The notes under the pieces: model-generated | What the model was told of the DNA's origin: nothing | The model's database searches: none | The model's input: only the letters and a program-made list of their open reading frames with translations | Program-made: the position numbers and the translations under genes | Shown here: positions 16,042 through 23,750 of the stretch, in pieces | Layout of the letters: each line of letters starts with the position of its first letter | Position numbering within the stretch: position 1 is the stretch's first letter | NCBI GenBank assembly: GCA_024998645.1 | Contig: JACOEJ010000002.1 | Span: 1-35,302, forward strand | Origin: Nitrospira sp. | GTDB taxonomy: Bacteria; Nitrospirota; Nitrospiria; Nitrospirales; Nitrospiraceae | Reading direction: 5' to 3' | DNA length: 35,302 nucleotides

Positions 16042-16737
16042 ATGCGCTGTGCAAAAACTCAAACATGGGGAGTCGTCGCTGTCGGCGTGATGCTGAGCGC
16101 CTGTAGTCTCATGCCCACAGCCTCGACTTCAGCCAAGTTGACGGTGCCGACGTTGCCTCCGCCAAAGACTCTTGGATCCTTGTGGCAAGAAGAGAATGGT
16201 CGTGCATACCTGTATGAAGATATGCGCGCCATGAGGGTGGGGGATATTCTCACGGTCAAGATTGTCGAGAAGCACAAAGGGTCCAAATCGGCAGATACAG
16301 CGGCCCAACGCGACTCTACGTTATCGAATTCGTTAGCCGGAACCGGAGCCGGTTATATCGGTATTCCCGGTCTCCGTCTTGGCGACGAAGCCAGGCGGGG
16401 ACTCGGGGTCGATGCGTCGGCAAGCAACAAATTCAGTGGAAAGGGCGCCACGAACCGGGAAGGAACCTTAACCGGTACGATCTCGGTGATTGTCGTGGAG
16501 GTGCTCCCCAACGGTGACTTGCGAGTCGAAGGGCGGCGCGAAGTCTCGGTCAACAGTGAAAAGCAGTTGATGACCATTGCCGGCATCGTACGACGGGTGG
16601 ATGTGGACACGAAGAATACCGTGCTCTCCTCGGCGATCGCCGATGCCAAAATCGAATACGCCGGGTTGGGAGTTTTGGATGATGTGCAGCGGCCGGGATG
16701 GCTGGTCCGCATTCTTGATTGGGTCTACCCGTTCTAA
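16042..16737 (+). CDS. flgH: Flagellar L-ring lipoprotein FlgH
   Basis: FlgH forms the L-ring bushing in the outer membrane. The 231-residue protein begins with a lipoprotein signal whose lipobox LSAC places the acylated Cys at about residue 21. The mature part has SLWQEENGRAYLYEDMRAMR, VGDILTVKIVEKHKGSK, and the family segments GTISVIVVEVLPNGDLRVEG and RREVSVNSEKQLMTIAGIVR. The presence of FlgH with FlgI shows a Gram-negative envelope. It is 8 bases after flgA and 15 bases before the small unknown gene. Confidence 0.96.
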   Translation: MRCAKTQTWGVVAVGVMLSACSLMPTASTSAKLTVPTLPPPKTLGSLWQEENGRAYLYEDMRAMRVGDILTVKIVEKHKGSKSADTAAQRDSTLSNSLAGTGAGYIGIPGLRLGDEARRGLGVDASASNKFSGKGATNREGTLTGTISVIVVEVLPNGDLRVEGRREVSVNSEKQLMTIAGIVRRVDVDTKNTVLSSAIADAKIEYAGLGVLDDVQRPGWLVRILDWVYPF

Positions 16738-16752
16738 CGAAGGACGTGCCTT

Positions 16753-17019
16753 GTGAAAACTACCGGCAAACGGAAAGTCTCGGTGAAGTGGGAGCTCTGG
16801 CGAGGCACAGTTTCGCTCCAGTCGTTGCAAATGATGGTGATGAGCGGTGTGGTGCGGCGAGCGGATTTAGACCCGCCTCAGGATCCCGTTCGAACCGGGT
16901 ATTGGCATCGCGGAAAAAACAGGGTCAGCATTCCGCAAGAGTCGGCCTCGGAACAGGGATGGATTTCGAGAATGCTGTTAGGTCGAAAGTCGCCCATTCA
17001 GTCAGCGCACAAGTTGTAA
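16753..17019 (+). CDS. Small basic protein of unknown function between flgH and flgI
   Basis: Not recognised. The frame encodes 88 residues from GTG 16753, with AAGGA at about 16740-16744 giving an 8-base spacing. It fills almost the whole flgH-flgI gap (15 bases after flgH, 21 before flgI) on the operon strand. The protein is basic, has three Trp in the first half of its N-terminal region and middle (KVSVKWELWRGTVSLQS, TGYWHRGKNR), no signal peptide and no membrane segment. The start KWELWRGTVSLQSLQMMVMS looks like a short beta-alpha element. Third-position GC is fairly high, like the neighbours. A competing frame (16719-17147) runs into flgI and is less plausible. Function cannot be inferred beyond a possible flagellar link. 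Confidence 0.62.
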   Translation: MKTTGKRKVSVKWELWRGTVSLQSLQMMVMSGVVRRADLDPPQDPVRTGYWHRGKNRVSIPQESASEQGWISRMLLGRKSPIQSAHKL

Positions 17020-17040
17020 TACGAGGGGATCGCAGCACCA

Positions 17041-18183
17041 ATGAATACACGTTATACCAAGTCATGGATCGTGGGAGTGCTCGCCGGATTCCTGTGTCTA
17101 CCGCTCTCGGCGGAGGCGGTCCGGATCAAGGACATCGGGGCCATTGAAGGCGTTCGTGAAAATCAACTGATCGGCTATGGATTGATCGTCGGGCTCGATC
17201 GAACCGGGGATCAGGTCATCGGTGGCCAGTTTACGATCCAGGCCATGATGTCCATGCTGAATAAGATGGGGATCAATCTGGTCATCGATCCAATCCAGCT
17301 CCTCACGAAAAATATTGCCTCTGTAATGGTGACCACCAAGCTTCCTCCATTTGCCAAGCCTGGCCAAACTCTTGATGTAGTCGTGTCTTCGATGGCCAAT
17401 GCGAAAAGCCTGCAAGGAGGAACTCTTTTGCTGACTCCTCTCAAAGCGGCCAATCAACAAGTGTTTGCCGTGGCGCAAGGGCCGGTCTCGGTTGGAGGAT
17501 TTCTGGGTGGGGTAGGCGGGCCGGGAGGAGCCACGGTCACCAAGAATCATCAGGCCGCCGGAGTTGTGCCGGGAGGCGCGATTATTGAAAAGGAATTAGT
17601 AGTCAATATCGATGCCTGGGAGACTGTCTCGGTGATACTTCGGCAGCCGGACTTCACGACGGCCATTCGGACAGCTGAAGCAATCGATGGGGTCTTCGGG
17701 AAAGGCAGTGCCTTACCGGTTAATGCCGGCCATGTGAGAGCCACGATTCCCGCAACCTTTCACGGTCGAGTTGTCGAATATATTGCCTCGATTGAAGGCC
17801 TGGATGTCTCGGTCGATATGGCCGCCAAAGTGGTAGTGAACGAACGAACCGGTACGGTCGTCCTCGGCGAGCATGTGCGGATCTCCACCTGTGCTATTTC
17901 TCATGGGAATCTGACGATTTCGGTAAAGAATACATTGAGTGTTTCTCAGCCCAATGCACCGCTGATCGGATCGGCCAGTAGTCAACCTGCGACTGTGACG
18001 GAAGATGTGCAGACTGAGGTGAAGGAACAAGAATCTCGCTTGATCGTCGTTGACGAGACCGTGACGCTGGGCGAGGTCGTGAGAGCGCTCAATGCTGTCG
18101 GGGTGACGCCCAGAGATCTGGTCTCGATCCTCTCAGCACTACGCGCCGCAGGAGCACTACAAGCTAATCTTGAGATTATATAG
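17041..18183 (+). CDS. flgI: Flagellar P-ring protein FlgI
   Basis: FlgI polymerises in the periplasm at the peptidoglycan layer as the P-ring. The 380-residue protein has a signal peptide (about 1-26, ending near LPLSAEA), then the highly conserved VRIKDIGAIEGVRENQLIGY and GLIVGLDRTGDQ, KNIASVMVTTKLPPFAKPGQ with LDVVVSSMANAKSLQGGTL, and a C-terminus ending TPRDLVSILSALRAAGALQA. The length is normal. It ends the flgF operon; an AT-rich stretch follows. Confidence 0.97.
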   Translation: MNTRYTKSWIVGVLAGFLCLPLSAEAVRIKDIGAIEGVRENQLIGYGLIVGLDRTGDQVIGGQFTIQAMMSMLNKMGINLVIDPIQLLTKNIASVMVTTKLPPFAKPGQTLDVVVSSMANAKSLQGGTLLLTPLKAANQQVFAVAQGPVSVGGFLGGVGGPGGATVTKNHQAAGVVPGGAIIEKELVVNIDAWETVSVILRQPDFTTAIRTAEAIDGVFGKGSALPVNAGHVRATIPATFHGRVVEYIASIEGLDVSVDMAAKVVVNERTGTVVLGEHVRISTCAISHGNLTISVKNTLSVSQPNAPLIGSASSQPATVTEDVQTEVKEQESRLIVVDETVTLGEVVRALNAVGVTPRDLVSILSALRAAGALQANLEII

Positions 18184-18240
18184 TTAAATATCTAATAGTA
18201 TTAAATATTCTAGTCAATATAGAGGGAGCCATTCCAAGCT
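18181..18240. promoter_or_regulatory. AT-rich spacer between flgI and the rod-binding gene
   Basis: From 18181 to about 18222 the sequence is strikingly A/T-rich with several TAAATATT-type repeats, unlike the GC-rich surroundings. It might carry a promoter for the rod-binding gene at 18260, but no clear -35/-10 pair, sigma-54 or sigma-28 match is visible. Confidence 0.3.
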
Positions 18241-18259
18241 GAAAGACACGAGAGTCCTT

Positions 18260-18628
18260 ATGAATATTCACGATTCGACACAAGCGCAGTTTCTCTCTTC
18301 TCCGGTCTTCACAGATCCACTGGGGAATAAGAATGACGTCAACTCACTGAAAGTAAAGGGGACTCCGGGTGATCAAAAAGAGTTAGTTAAGGCCGCCAAG
18401 CAGTATGAAGCATTCTTTGTGTCCTATCTGATGAAGGTCATGCGGGAAACCGTCCATGAGTCAGAGATGTCCGGCAAGATGGGCTCATATTTTTACTCCT
18501 TTTACGACCAGGAGATCGGGAATAGGGCAGCTGAGTCAGGTGGCATCGGGATTACCCAAATGGTTCAGGAATATATCGAAAAAAATTATCCGCCAACCGC
18601 TAAAGTTCCAGACAGTGAAGACCGATAA
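18260..18628 (+). CDS. flgJ: FlgJ-like rod-binding protein (no muramidase domain)
   Basis: The 122-residue protein corresponds to the N-terminal rod-binding half of FlgJ, which caps the growing rod. Seen: ELVKAAKQYEAFFVSYLMKV, MRETVHESEMSGKMGSYFYS, then FYDQEIGNRAAESGGIGITQ and MVQEYIEKNY. The C-terminal peptidoglycan hydrolase domain of enterobacterial FlgJ is absent; single-domain versions are known in many phyla, with a separate hydrolase acting elsewhere. The stop codon lies inside the -10 region of the sigma-28-like promoter for flgM. Confidence 0.88.
   Translation: MNIHDSTQAQFLSSPVFTDPLGNKNDVNSLKVKGTPGDQKELVKAAKQYEAFFVSYLMKVMRETVHESEMSGKMGSYFYSFYDQEIGNRAAESGGIGITQMVQEYIEKNYPPTAKVPDSEDR
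18601..18628 (+). promoter_or_regulatory. Sigma-28 (FliA) type promoter for flgM
   Basis: TAAAGTT at 18601 and ACCGATAA at 18621-18628 match the FliA consensus TAAAGTTT-N11-GCCGATAA closely, with a gap one base longer than optimal (TAAA-N16). It overlaps the last codons and stop of the rod-binding gene. Transcription would start near 18639, about 70 bases before flgM, a classical FliA target. Confidence 0.65.
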
Positions 18629-18641
18629 GGTGTGCGACAGG

Positions 18642-18683
18642 GGTTGAAGCAACCGAGAGGGGAAAGCTCCGGTTGGTTCAATC
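18642..18683 (+). other. Hairpin in the flgM leader
   Basis: Bases 18642-18655 pair with 18670-18683 (core TGAAGCAACCG against CGGTTGGTTCA, one G-G mismatch), with a 14-base purine-rich loop. It lies between the predicted start of the flgM transcript and the flgM ribosome site. No T-run follows, so it is more likely an RNA stability or translation element than a terminator. Confidence 0.5.
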
Positions 18684-18707
18684 GTTTCCCAGAAGAAGGA
18701 GAGCGAT

Positions 18708-19013
18708 ATGCAGATCTCAGGTTCAGGTCGTTCCGATCAATTGGCCAAGATTCTCTTAGGCACACAGGAGACGAAGGGTCCGTCGACGCAACGGCAACCG
18801 TCTCAGAAAGAGGCGGGGAATGACCGGGTCCAGATTTCTGATCAGGCCAAAGAGCTGCAGCGCATTCGCGCGCTGGGCCAGACTCCGGATCACGAACGGA
18901 CCGCACGCGTGGAGCAGATCAAGAAGGCCATCGAACATGGCACCTATGATGTCAGTGGTCGCAAAGTCGGCGATGCACTCATCAAGCAAGTTCTGACCGA
19001 CGCGGTGTTGTAG
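18708..19013 (+). CDS. flgM: Anti-sigma-28 factor FlgM
   Basis: FlgM binds FliA and holds late genes off until it is exported through the finished hook. The 101-residue protein has a disordered N-terminal half (MQISGSGRSDQLAKIL, then Gln/Ser/Thr-rich sequence) and the conserved C-terminal sigma-binding region: DRVQISDQAKELQRIRAL, ARVEQIKKAIEHGTYDVSGR and a final DALIKQVL helix. GAAGGAGAG precedes the ATG. Its predicted sigma-28-like promoter would make a self-limiting loop with FliA. It is followed by flgN after 73 bases. Confidence 0.92.
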   Translation: MQISGSGRSDQLAKILLGTQETKGPSTQRQPSQKEAGNDRVQISDQAKELQRIRALGQTPDHERTARVEQIKKAIEHGTYDVSGRKVGDALIKQVLTDAVL

Positions 19014-19086
19014 CACTCACGATCCACATCGACCACGTAGCCAGGATGGCTGCGTCACGTCCGAAGCTAGTTCGCAAGGAGCGCGT

Positions 19087-19599
19087 ATGTCTTCGGTTTC
19101 AACGGCATTGTCAGCACAATTGATCGATATCCTCCTCCGGGAGCAGACCTCTTGCCAGGCCCTTCTCGAAACGGTCGAGGCTGAACGGCACGCAATCAAA
19201 AGTCTCGCCATCGGCGAATTCCACCCCATTAACGTCCGCCGCATCGCGGTCCTAGAGCAACTCCAGTCCATTGCTGACGCAAGAGAACAGGCAGTTCGCC
19301 AGATCGCCGATTCGGCTTCTCTCCCCGGATCGATATCTTCGCTACAAGTGCTGCTTGATCGCTGGAATGGCTCGGAAGTTTCGACGATTCGCCATCATCA
19401 TGATGCACTGATGGTCACCGCAAAGAGAGTTAGGGAAGAGATCAAACTCAATGTCGTGCTCATCGAAAACTTCCGTGGGTTTATCGAACAAGCCCTAACC
19501 GCCGGAGCGACCGCCATGACGGATGGCAAATCTTATAGCCGGACGGGAAAACCCGCCTCTGGCAACCCGACATCCGCCGTTCTTTACCAGCAGGGATAG
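19087..19599 (+). CDS. flgN: FlgN-like chaperone for FlgK and FlgL
   Basis: FlgN is a cytoplasmic export chaperone for the hook-filament junction proteins. The 170-residue protein is almost entirely alpha-helical with heptad-like spacing: LIDILLREQTSCQALLETVE, EREAIK-like spacing at ERHAIKSL, LEQLQSIADAREQAVRQIAD, and a late helix KLNVVLIENFRGFIEQAL. FlgN sequences diverge, so the call rests on helical pattern, length and position directly before flgK (3 bases apart) and after flgM. AAGGAG lies just upstream of ATG 19087. Confidence 0.85.
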   Translation: MSSVSTALSAQLIDILLREQTSCQALLETVEAERHAIKSLAIGEFHPINVRRIAVLEQLQSIADAREQAVRQIADSASLPGSISSLQVLLDRWNGSEVSTIRHHHDALMVTAKRVREEIKLNVVLIENFRGFIEQALTAGATAMTDGKSYSRTGKPASGNPTSAVLYQQG

Positions 19600-19602
19600 C
19601 CT

Positions 19603-21630
19603 ATGGTTGGTCTAAATTCTCTTTTTGATATTGCCCGTACCGCACTCACTACCTCTCAGCAGGCGCTGACCGTCACTGGCCATAATGTCTCCAATGTGAA
19701 TACCCCTGGGTACTCGCGACAAGAAGCCGTCATTACGGAGCGGCCGCCCCTCAATGGCCAGCCCGGCATGGTGGGGACTGGGGTGCAGGCTACGTCCATA
19801 CGCCGGTATGTCGACCAATTTATCAATAAACAGCTCACGTCATCAAATCAAACCCTCGGCAAATTGTCGCTGTCCAGAGATGAGTTGTTCAGGCTTCAAA
19901 ATATCTTTTCAGATAGTAATGGCCAGGGAGTCGGGGTTAGTCTCAACGATTTCTTTGCCGGCCTACAGGATGTGTCGACCTCGCCGGGTGAGCTACCTCC
20001 GCGCTCCGTGTTATTAGCCAAAGCCTCTCAGCTGTCGGCGACTCTCAACCAGGCAGCCTCCGACCTGACGACCGAAAAGCAATCCCTGAACTTCCAAATC
20101 TCTCAAACGATCACCGAGGTGAATAGCCTCTCAAAGCAGCTGGCCGAGTTGAATGGACAAATTGTCACAGCCGAAGTCACGGGACAGAATGCCAACGACC
20201 TCAGAGACCAACGAGATCTCGCATTGAATGAACTAGCCAAACGCATTGACGTCACCAGCATTGAAAACAGCAACGGGGCACTGACTGTCTTTGCAGCACG
20301 CGGACAAGTCCTTGTCGAAGGGGATACACATCGAGATTTGGCCGCCGTTCCCTCAGCCGCCAATAACGGATTAGTTGACGTTGGCTATTCGACAGGCGGG
20401 ACGCGCACAGTCAGCCTGGATGCCCAGATCTCGAGCGGCCGGCTGCGGAGTCTGCTCGACTTACGCGACACCACCGTAACAAATCTTCAGGACAACTTCG
20501 ATCGTATTGCCTCCACTCTTTCGAATGCCGTGAACATCATTCACCGCCAGGGTTATGGGCTGGACGGTTCCACCGGGCGGGACTTCTTCTCCCCACCCAG
20601 CGTGACGGCCACGGCTGATGCCAATAATCAGGGGACGGCGACCATTGGCGGGGGAGCCATCACCGCGAATAGCCTATTGACCTTTCACGACTATGAAATC
20701 CAGTTCACTTCTGCTTCGGCCTACTCCATTGTTGACACGACGACGGGCTCGACCATTCGAGGCAACTATACCGGGAGCGCGATATCGCCACCTTCGGGCG
20801 CCGCTCCATTTTCTGTCATCACCGGCACGAATGATACCTTGGCCGTATCCGTCGACGGCGTCGCATCCGGAACTATCACGTTGACCGGAGCCGCCTCTCC
20901 AGGACAATCCTATACTTCAGGCGCTGCTCTCGCTCAAGAGATTCAGACGAAGATTAATGCCGACTCGAATTTGCAGACTGCCGGCGTGACGGCCTCAGTC
21001 ACGTTCGACACCACGACCAACCGTTTTGTGATCACATCTAATGGAACGACCACAACCTCTGCAGTCAATGTCACCGGCGGTACGGCTCGGACTAGCCTGG
21101 GACTCCTGAGCGGGACGAGCACAGCCGCCTCCGGCACCTATAGCACTCCCACAACATTCGTCTTCGACGGTCAAAGCGTGACGGTGTCAGGCACTCCCGC
21201 AACCAACGACGTATTCCGAGTGAATTCCTATCATGATGCAGCTGCGAATCTGTCAGTGTCACTGACCGATCCCGCAACGATTGCGGCTTCATCAACCAGA
21301 GCTGGAATTCCAGGCAACAACGACACACTCTTACAGCTCGTTGCGTTGCAGACTCAGAACTTTACCAGCTTGAACAATTCTACTCTCTCTGATGCCTATC
21401 GAAGTGCAGCCGCAAATCTCGGCGTCTCGGCTCAAACGGCTGATCAAGACTTGACGGCTCAGCAAATTCTTGGTGATCAAATCCAGACCTTTCGAGCACA
21501 GGTCTCCAGTGTTTCGATTGATGAAGAGCTTATTAATCTCGTGAAATTTCAACGTGGATACCAAGCAGCAGCGAAGCTGATTCAAACTACGAACGATATG
21601 TATGACACCTTGTTTGCGATGAAGCGATAG
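19603..21630 (+). CDS. flgK: Flagellar hook-associated protein 1, FlgK
   Basis: FlgK is the first junction protein between hook and filament. The 675-residue protein has the axial N-terminus SLFDIARTALTTSQQALTVT with GHNVSNVNTPGYSRQEAV, a helical region to about 340, and the C-terminal helix DEELINLVKFQRGYQAAAKL ending QTTNDMYDTLFAMKR. It is longer than the E. coli protein (about 547). The extra sequence, encoded around 20640-21220, holds a YEIQFTSASAYSIVDTTTGS unit, a Flagellin_IN-like unit starting GTNDTLAVSVDGVASGTITL and a FVFDGQSVTVSG unit. Related copies of all three occur in FlgL next door. Confidence 0.96.
   Translation: MVGLNSLFDIARTALTTSQQALTVTGHNVSNVNTPGYSRQEAVITERPPLNGQPGMVGTGVQATSIRRYVDQFINKQLTSSNQTLGKLSLSRDELFRLQNIFSDSNGQGVGVSLNDFFAGLQDVSTSPGELPPRSVLLAKASQLSATLNQAASDLTTEKQSLNFQISQTITEVNSLSKQLAELNGQIVTAEVTGQNANDLRDQRDLALNELAKRIDVTSIENSNGALTVFAARGQVLVEGDTHRDLAAVPSAANNGLVDVGYSTGGTRTVSLDAQISSGRLRSLLDLRDTTVTNLQDNFDRIASTLSNAVNIIHRQGYGLDGSTGRDFFSPPSVTATADANNQGTATIGGGAITANSLLTFHDYEIQFTSASAYSIVDTTTGSTIRGNYTGSAISPPSGAAPFSVITGTNDTLAVSVDGVASGTITLTGAASPGQSYTSGAALAQEIQTKINADSNLQTAGVTASVTFDTTTNRFVITSNGTTTTSAVNVTGGTARTSLGLLSGTSTAASGTYSTPTTFVFDGQSVTVSGTPATNDVFRVNSYHDAAANLSVSLTDPATIAASSTRAGIPGNNDTLLQLVALQTQNFTSLNNSTLSDAYRSAAANLGVSAQTADQDLTAQQILGDQIQTFRAQVSSVSIDEELINLVKFQRGYQAAAKLIQTTNDMYDTLFAMKR
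20770..21160 (+). repeat. Flagellin_IN-like module of FlgK, related to FlgL 22080-22410
   Basis: The coding block here and the one at 22080-22410 in flgL share near-identical stretches: ACGAATGATAC at 20827 and 22120, and TCCGTCGACGGCGTC at 20848 and 22141, with the same 21-base offset in both. The encoded GTNDTL.VSVDGV.SGTI.L unit is clearly homologous. This supports duplication or gene conversion between adjacent genes. Confidence 0.8.
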
Positions 21631-21645
21631 AAGGGATGGTGGGCT

Positions 21646-23412
21646 GTGCGCGTCACCGAGCAACAAACCTTCAGCATATTGGCCAACAACCTCGAGCGAT
21701 CACGGTCGCGGGCGTTGGCAATCCAGCAGCAGGTTTCAACCGGAAAACAGGTTCAACAACCATCTGACGATCCGAGCGCTTTCAATCATATTGTATTGGA
21801 TAAAACCTCATTGGCCGCGATTGAACAGCGGCTACGCAATATTTCTTTTGGCCAGACACGATTGGACCTCAGCGATAACCTACTAACCAGTACCAGCGAC
21901 ACGCTCAGCCGCATCCAAGAACTTGCTGTTCAGTTCAAAAGTGATACCAACGGTTTGTCTGAGCGCGTCATCGGGTCCAGCGAGGTCCGGCAGTTATATT
22001 CGGCAGTTCTTCAAAGTGCCAATACCGAATTGAATGGCCAGCCCATCTTTACCGGAACAAGCACTCATGGTCGAACAACCGGACTTGCGATCACAACTCC
22101 CGTAACACTCACCAATGGAACGAATGATACACTGGTTGTCTCCGTCGACGGCGTCACATCGGGCACCATTGATTTGACCACTGCCACCGGAAGCTTCACC
22201 GGCCCCCAGCTTGCCGACCGCGTGCAAACTCAAATCAATGCGGATGCTGCGCTATCCGCAAGCGGCAAGCATGTCACCGTCACATTCGACACGGATCATC
22301 TGGTGATCGCCTCGGATACACACGGTCCTTCATCAACCGTGAGCATCACGAGTGGGACCTCACTGACGTCACTGGGTCTCGTCGGAGGAACCCGGACGAC
22401 TGGAGCCAGCCCCTTCGCGATGACTGCCACCACCAGCGCCGGCTCGACCAACACCGGTGGGGCTATCGTCAGTCAAGGTTCCGTCTTCGATCCTAACCAA
22501 GTAACCTTAGATGATTACATCGTCAGATTTTCCTCCGCTACAAAGTATGATGTGCTCGATGTTACAGGCCCTGTCGGTGTCACGCGAAACAGCACGAATA
22601 CCGGCGGTGCGGTCGCCTCCGACGCCGGCATTATCAGCCCGGCCAGTCTGACCTTGAATAATTACGCCATTCAATTTACCTCGAGCACGCAATACAACAT
22701 TGTCAATACAACCACCAGCACCACAGTGTCTTCCGGAAATACTTATGTGTCCGGCAATGCGATTGAGTTTGATGGACTTCGGGTCATCCTCAGTAACGGG
22801 CAGCAGGGTGGCCCTCAAAGCGGAGATAGTTTTGCGGTGAGTCTTGCTCCTAGGATGGTGCTCGCCAATCAAACCTATAGCACCGGTACAGAAATCAGCT
22901 TTGAAGGGTTGCGGCTTCAATTGTCTACCGGAGCCTCGGGGCCCGCAGCAGGGGACAGATTTGCCGTCGTGAGCGGGGCGCAATATCAAGGCGATACAGG
23001 GGTTCATCATATTGAAGTGGGAAACAACCAAACCGTTCAGACAAACGTCGCGGGCAACCGTATATTCGCCGGGCCTAATGTCGATTTGTTCGCCTCCATC
23101 AAGTCACTCGTGACGTCGTTGAGAAGTAACTATCGAGGCGGCATTAGCGACACGATCGGCAATCTGACGACGGGGCTAAATCAAACCGGTGCAGTCATTG
23201 GAGAGGTCGGAGCCTTATCAAACCGCCTGACGACCAGTGGGGATCGCCTGCAAGATTCAAAGACTTTCTTTTCGAAGACCCTCTCCGAAACAGAAGATGT
23301 AGACCTGGCAAAAGCCATTTCTGACCTGACACTCCAACAATATGCCATTGAGGCAGCCAGCCGTACACTGAACCAAGTGTTCGGCAATTCCCTCCTGAAA
23401 TATCTACAGTAA
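21646..23412 (+). CDS. flgL: Flagellar hook-associated protein 3, FlgL (enlarged)
   Basis: FlgL joins FlgK to the flagellin filament. The N-terminal flagellin-like helix (RVTEQQTFSILANNLERSRS with QQVSTGKQVQQPSDDPSAFN) and C-terminal helix (DLAKAISDLTLQQYAIEAAS ending NSLLKYLQ) are clear. At 588 residues it is nearly twice the E. coli size (317). The insert holds a Flagellin_IN-like unit (22112-22410, starting near GTNDTLVVSVDGVTSGTIDL), two copies of a YxIxFTSxxxYxIV unit (about 22515 and 22660) and two copies of an IxFxGLRxxLSxG unit (about 22760 and 22895). The start is GTG 21646, with AGGGATGG upstream. Confidence 0.94.
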   Translation: MRVTEQQTFSILANNLERSRSRALAIQQQVSTGKQVQQPSDDPSAFNHIVLDKTSLAAIEQRLRNISFGQTRLDLSDNLLTSTSDTLSRIQELAVQFKSDTNGLSERVIGSSEVRQLYSAVLQSANTELNGQPIFTGTSTHGRTTGLAITTPVTLTNGTNDTLVVSVDGVTSGTIDLTTATGSFTGPQLADRVQTQINADAALSASGKHVTVTFDTDHLVIASDTHGPSSTVSITSGTSLTSLGLVGGTRTTGASPFAMTATTSAGSTNTGGAIVSQGSVFDPNQVTLDDYIVRFSSATKYDVLDVTGPVGVTRNSTNTGGAVASDAGIISPASLTLNNYAIQFTSSTQYNIVNTTTSTTVSSGNTYVSGNAIEFDGLRVILSNGQQGGPQSGDSFAVSLAPRMVLANQTYSTGTEISFEGLRLQLSTGASGPAAGDRFAVVSGAQYQGDTGVHHIEVGNNQTVQTNVAGNRIFAGPNVDLFASIKSLVTSLRSNYRGGISDTIGNLTTGLNQTGAVIGEVGALSNRLTTSGDRLQDSKTFFSKTLSETEDVDLAKAISDLTLQQYAIEAASRTLNQVFGNSLLKYLQ

Positions 23413-23427
23413 GTAAGGACAGGGAAC

Positions 23428-23454
23428 TCAAGGTTTCAGCAGAAAGACCGATAG
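23428..23454 (+). promoter_or_regulatory. Sigma-28 (FliA) type promoter upstream of csrA
   Basis: TCAA at 23428-23431 and ACCGATAG at 23447-23454 are spaced by exactly 15 bases, as in TAAA-N15-GCCGATAA; the -10 matches 6 of 8 positions, the -35 three of four. Transcription would start near 23465, about 30 bases before csrA. Confidence 0.5.
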
Positions 23455-23495
23455 ACTCGTAGGGTGTATCGGTTCAACAGCCACGGAAGGCGTTC

Positions 23496-23741
23496 ATGCT
23501 GGTCCTGACACGAAGACGCGGTGAAGGTGTGACCATTGGTCCGGATATCCGGGTCATTGTCCTCGGGATGAAAGGCGGACAGGTTCGCCTGGGTATCGAG
23601 GCTCCGCATACCATTGAGGTGCATCGCGATGAAGTCTATGCACGGATTCAGGACGAGAATCACTTGGCATCGAGAACGCAAGTCATTCCACTCGACGCCT
23701 TTCGACACCTCGCACCGCCGAAGCGGCGGAGCGCTCCATAA
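23496..23741 (+). CDS. csrA: Carbon storage regulator CsrA
   Basis: CsrA is a small dimeric RNA-binding protein that blocks translation at GGA-containing leader hairpins, often of the flagellin mRNA. The 81-residue protein has the characteristic MLVLTRRRGEGVTIGPDIRV start, IVLGMKGGQVRLGIEAP core and an IEVHRDEVYARIQDE segment carrying the RNA-contact region. The C-terminal tail of about 25 residues is longer and more basic than in E. coli (61 residues), as in many species that also encode FliW. The fliW gene follows within about 10 bases, so protein sequestration by FliW is expected. Confidence 0.97.
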   Translation: MLVLTRRRGEGVTIGPDIRVIVLGMKGGQVRLGIEAPHTIEVHRDEVYARIQDENHLASRTQVIPLDAFRHLAPPKRRSAP

Positions 23742-23750
23742 GGATGCATG

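Noticed and set aside
16719..17147. 142-codon open frame overlapping the flgH end and the flgI start
   Set aside because: It overlaps both neighbours in other frames, has no ribosome site, and conflicts with the better-supported 16753-17019 gene.
18632..18823. Short open frame overlapping the flgM start
   Set aside because: It lies in the hairpin leader and in another frame of flgM, with no ribosome site or family resemblance.
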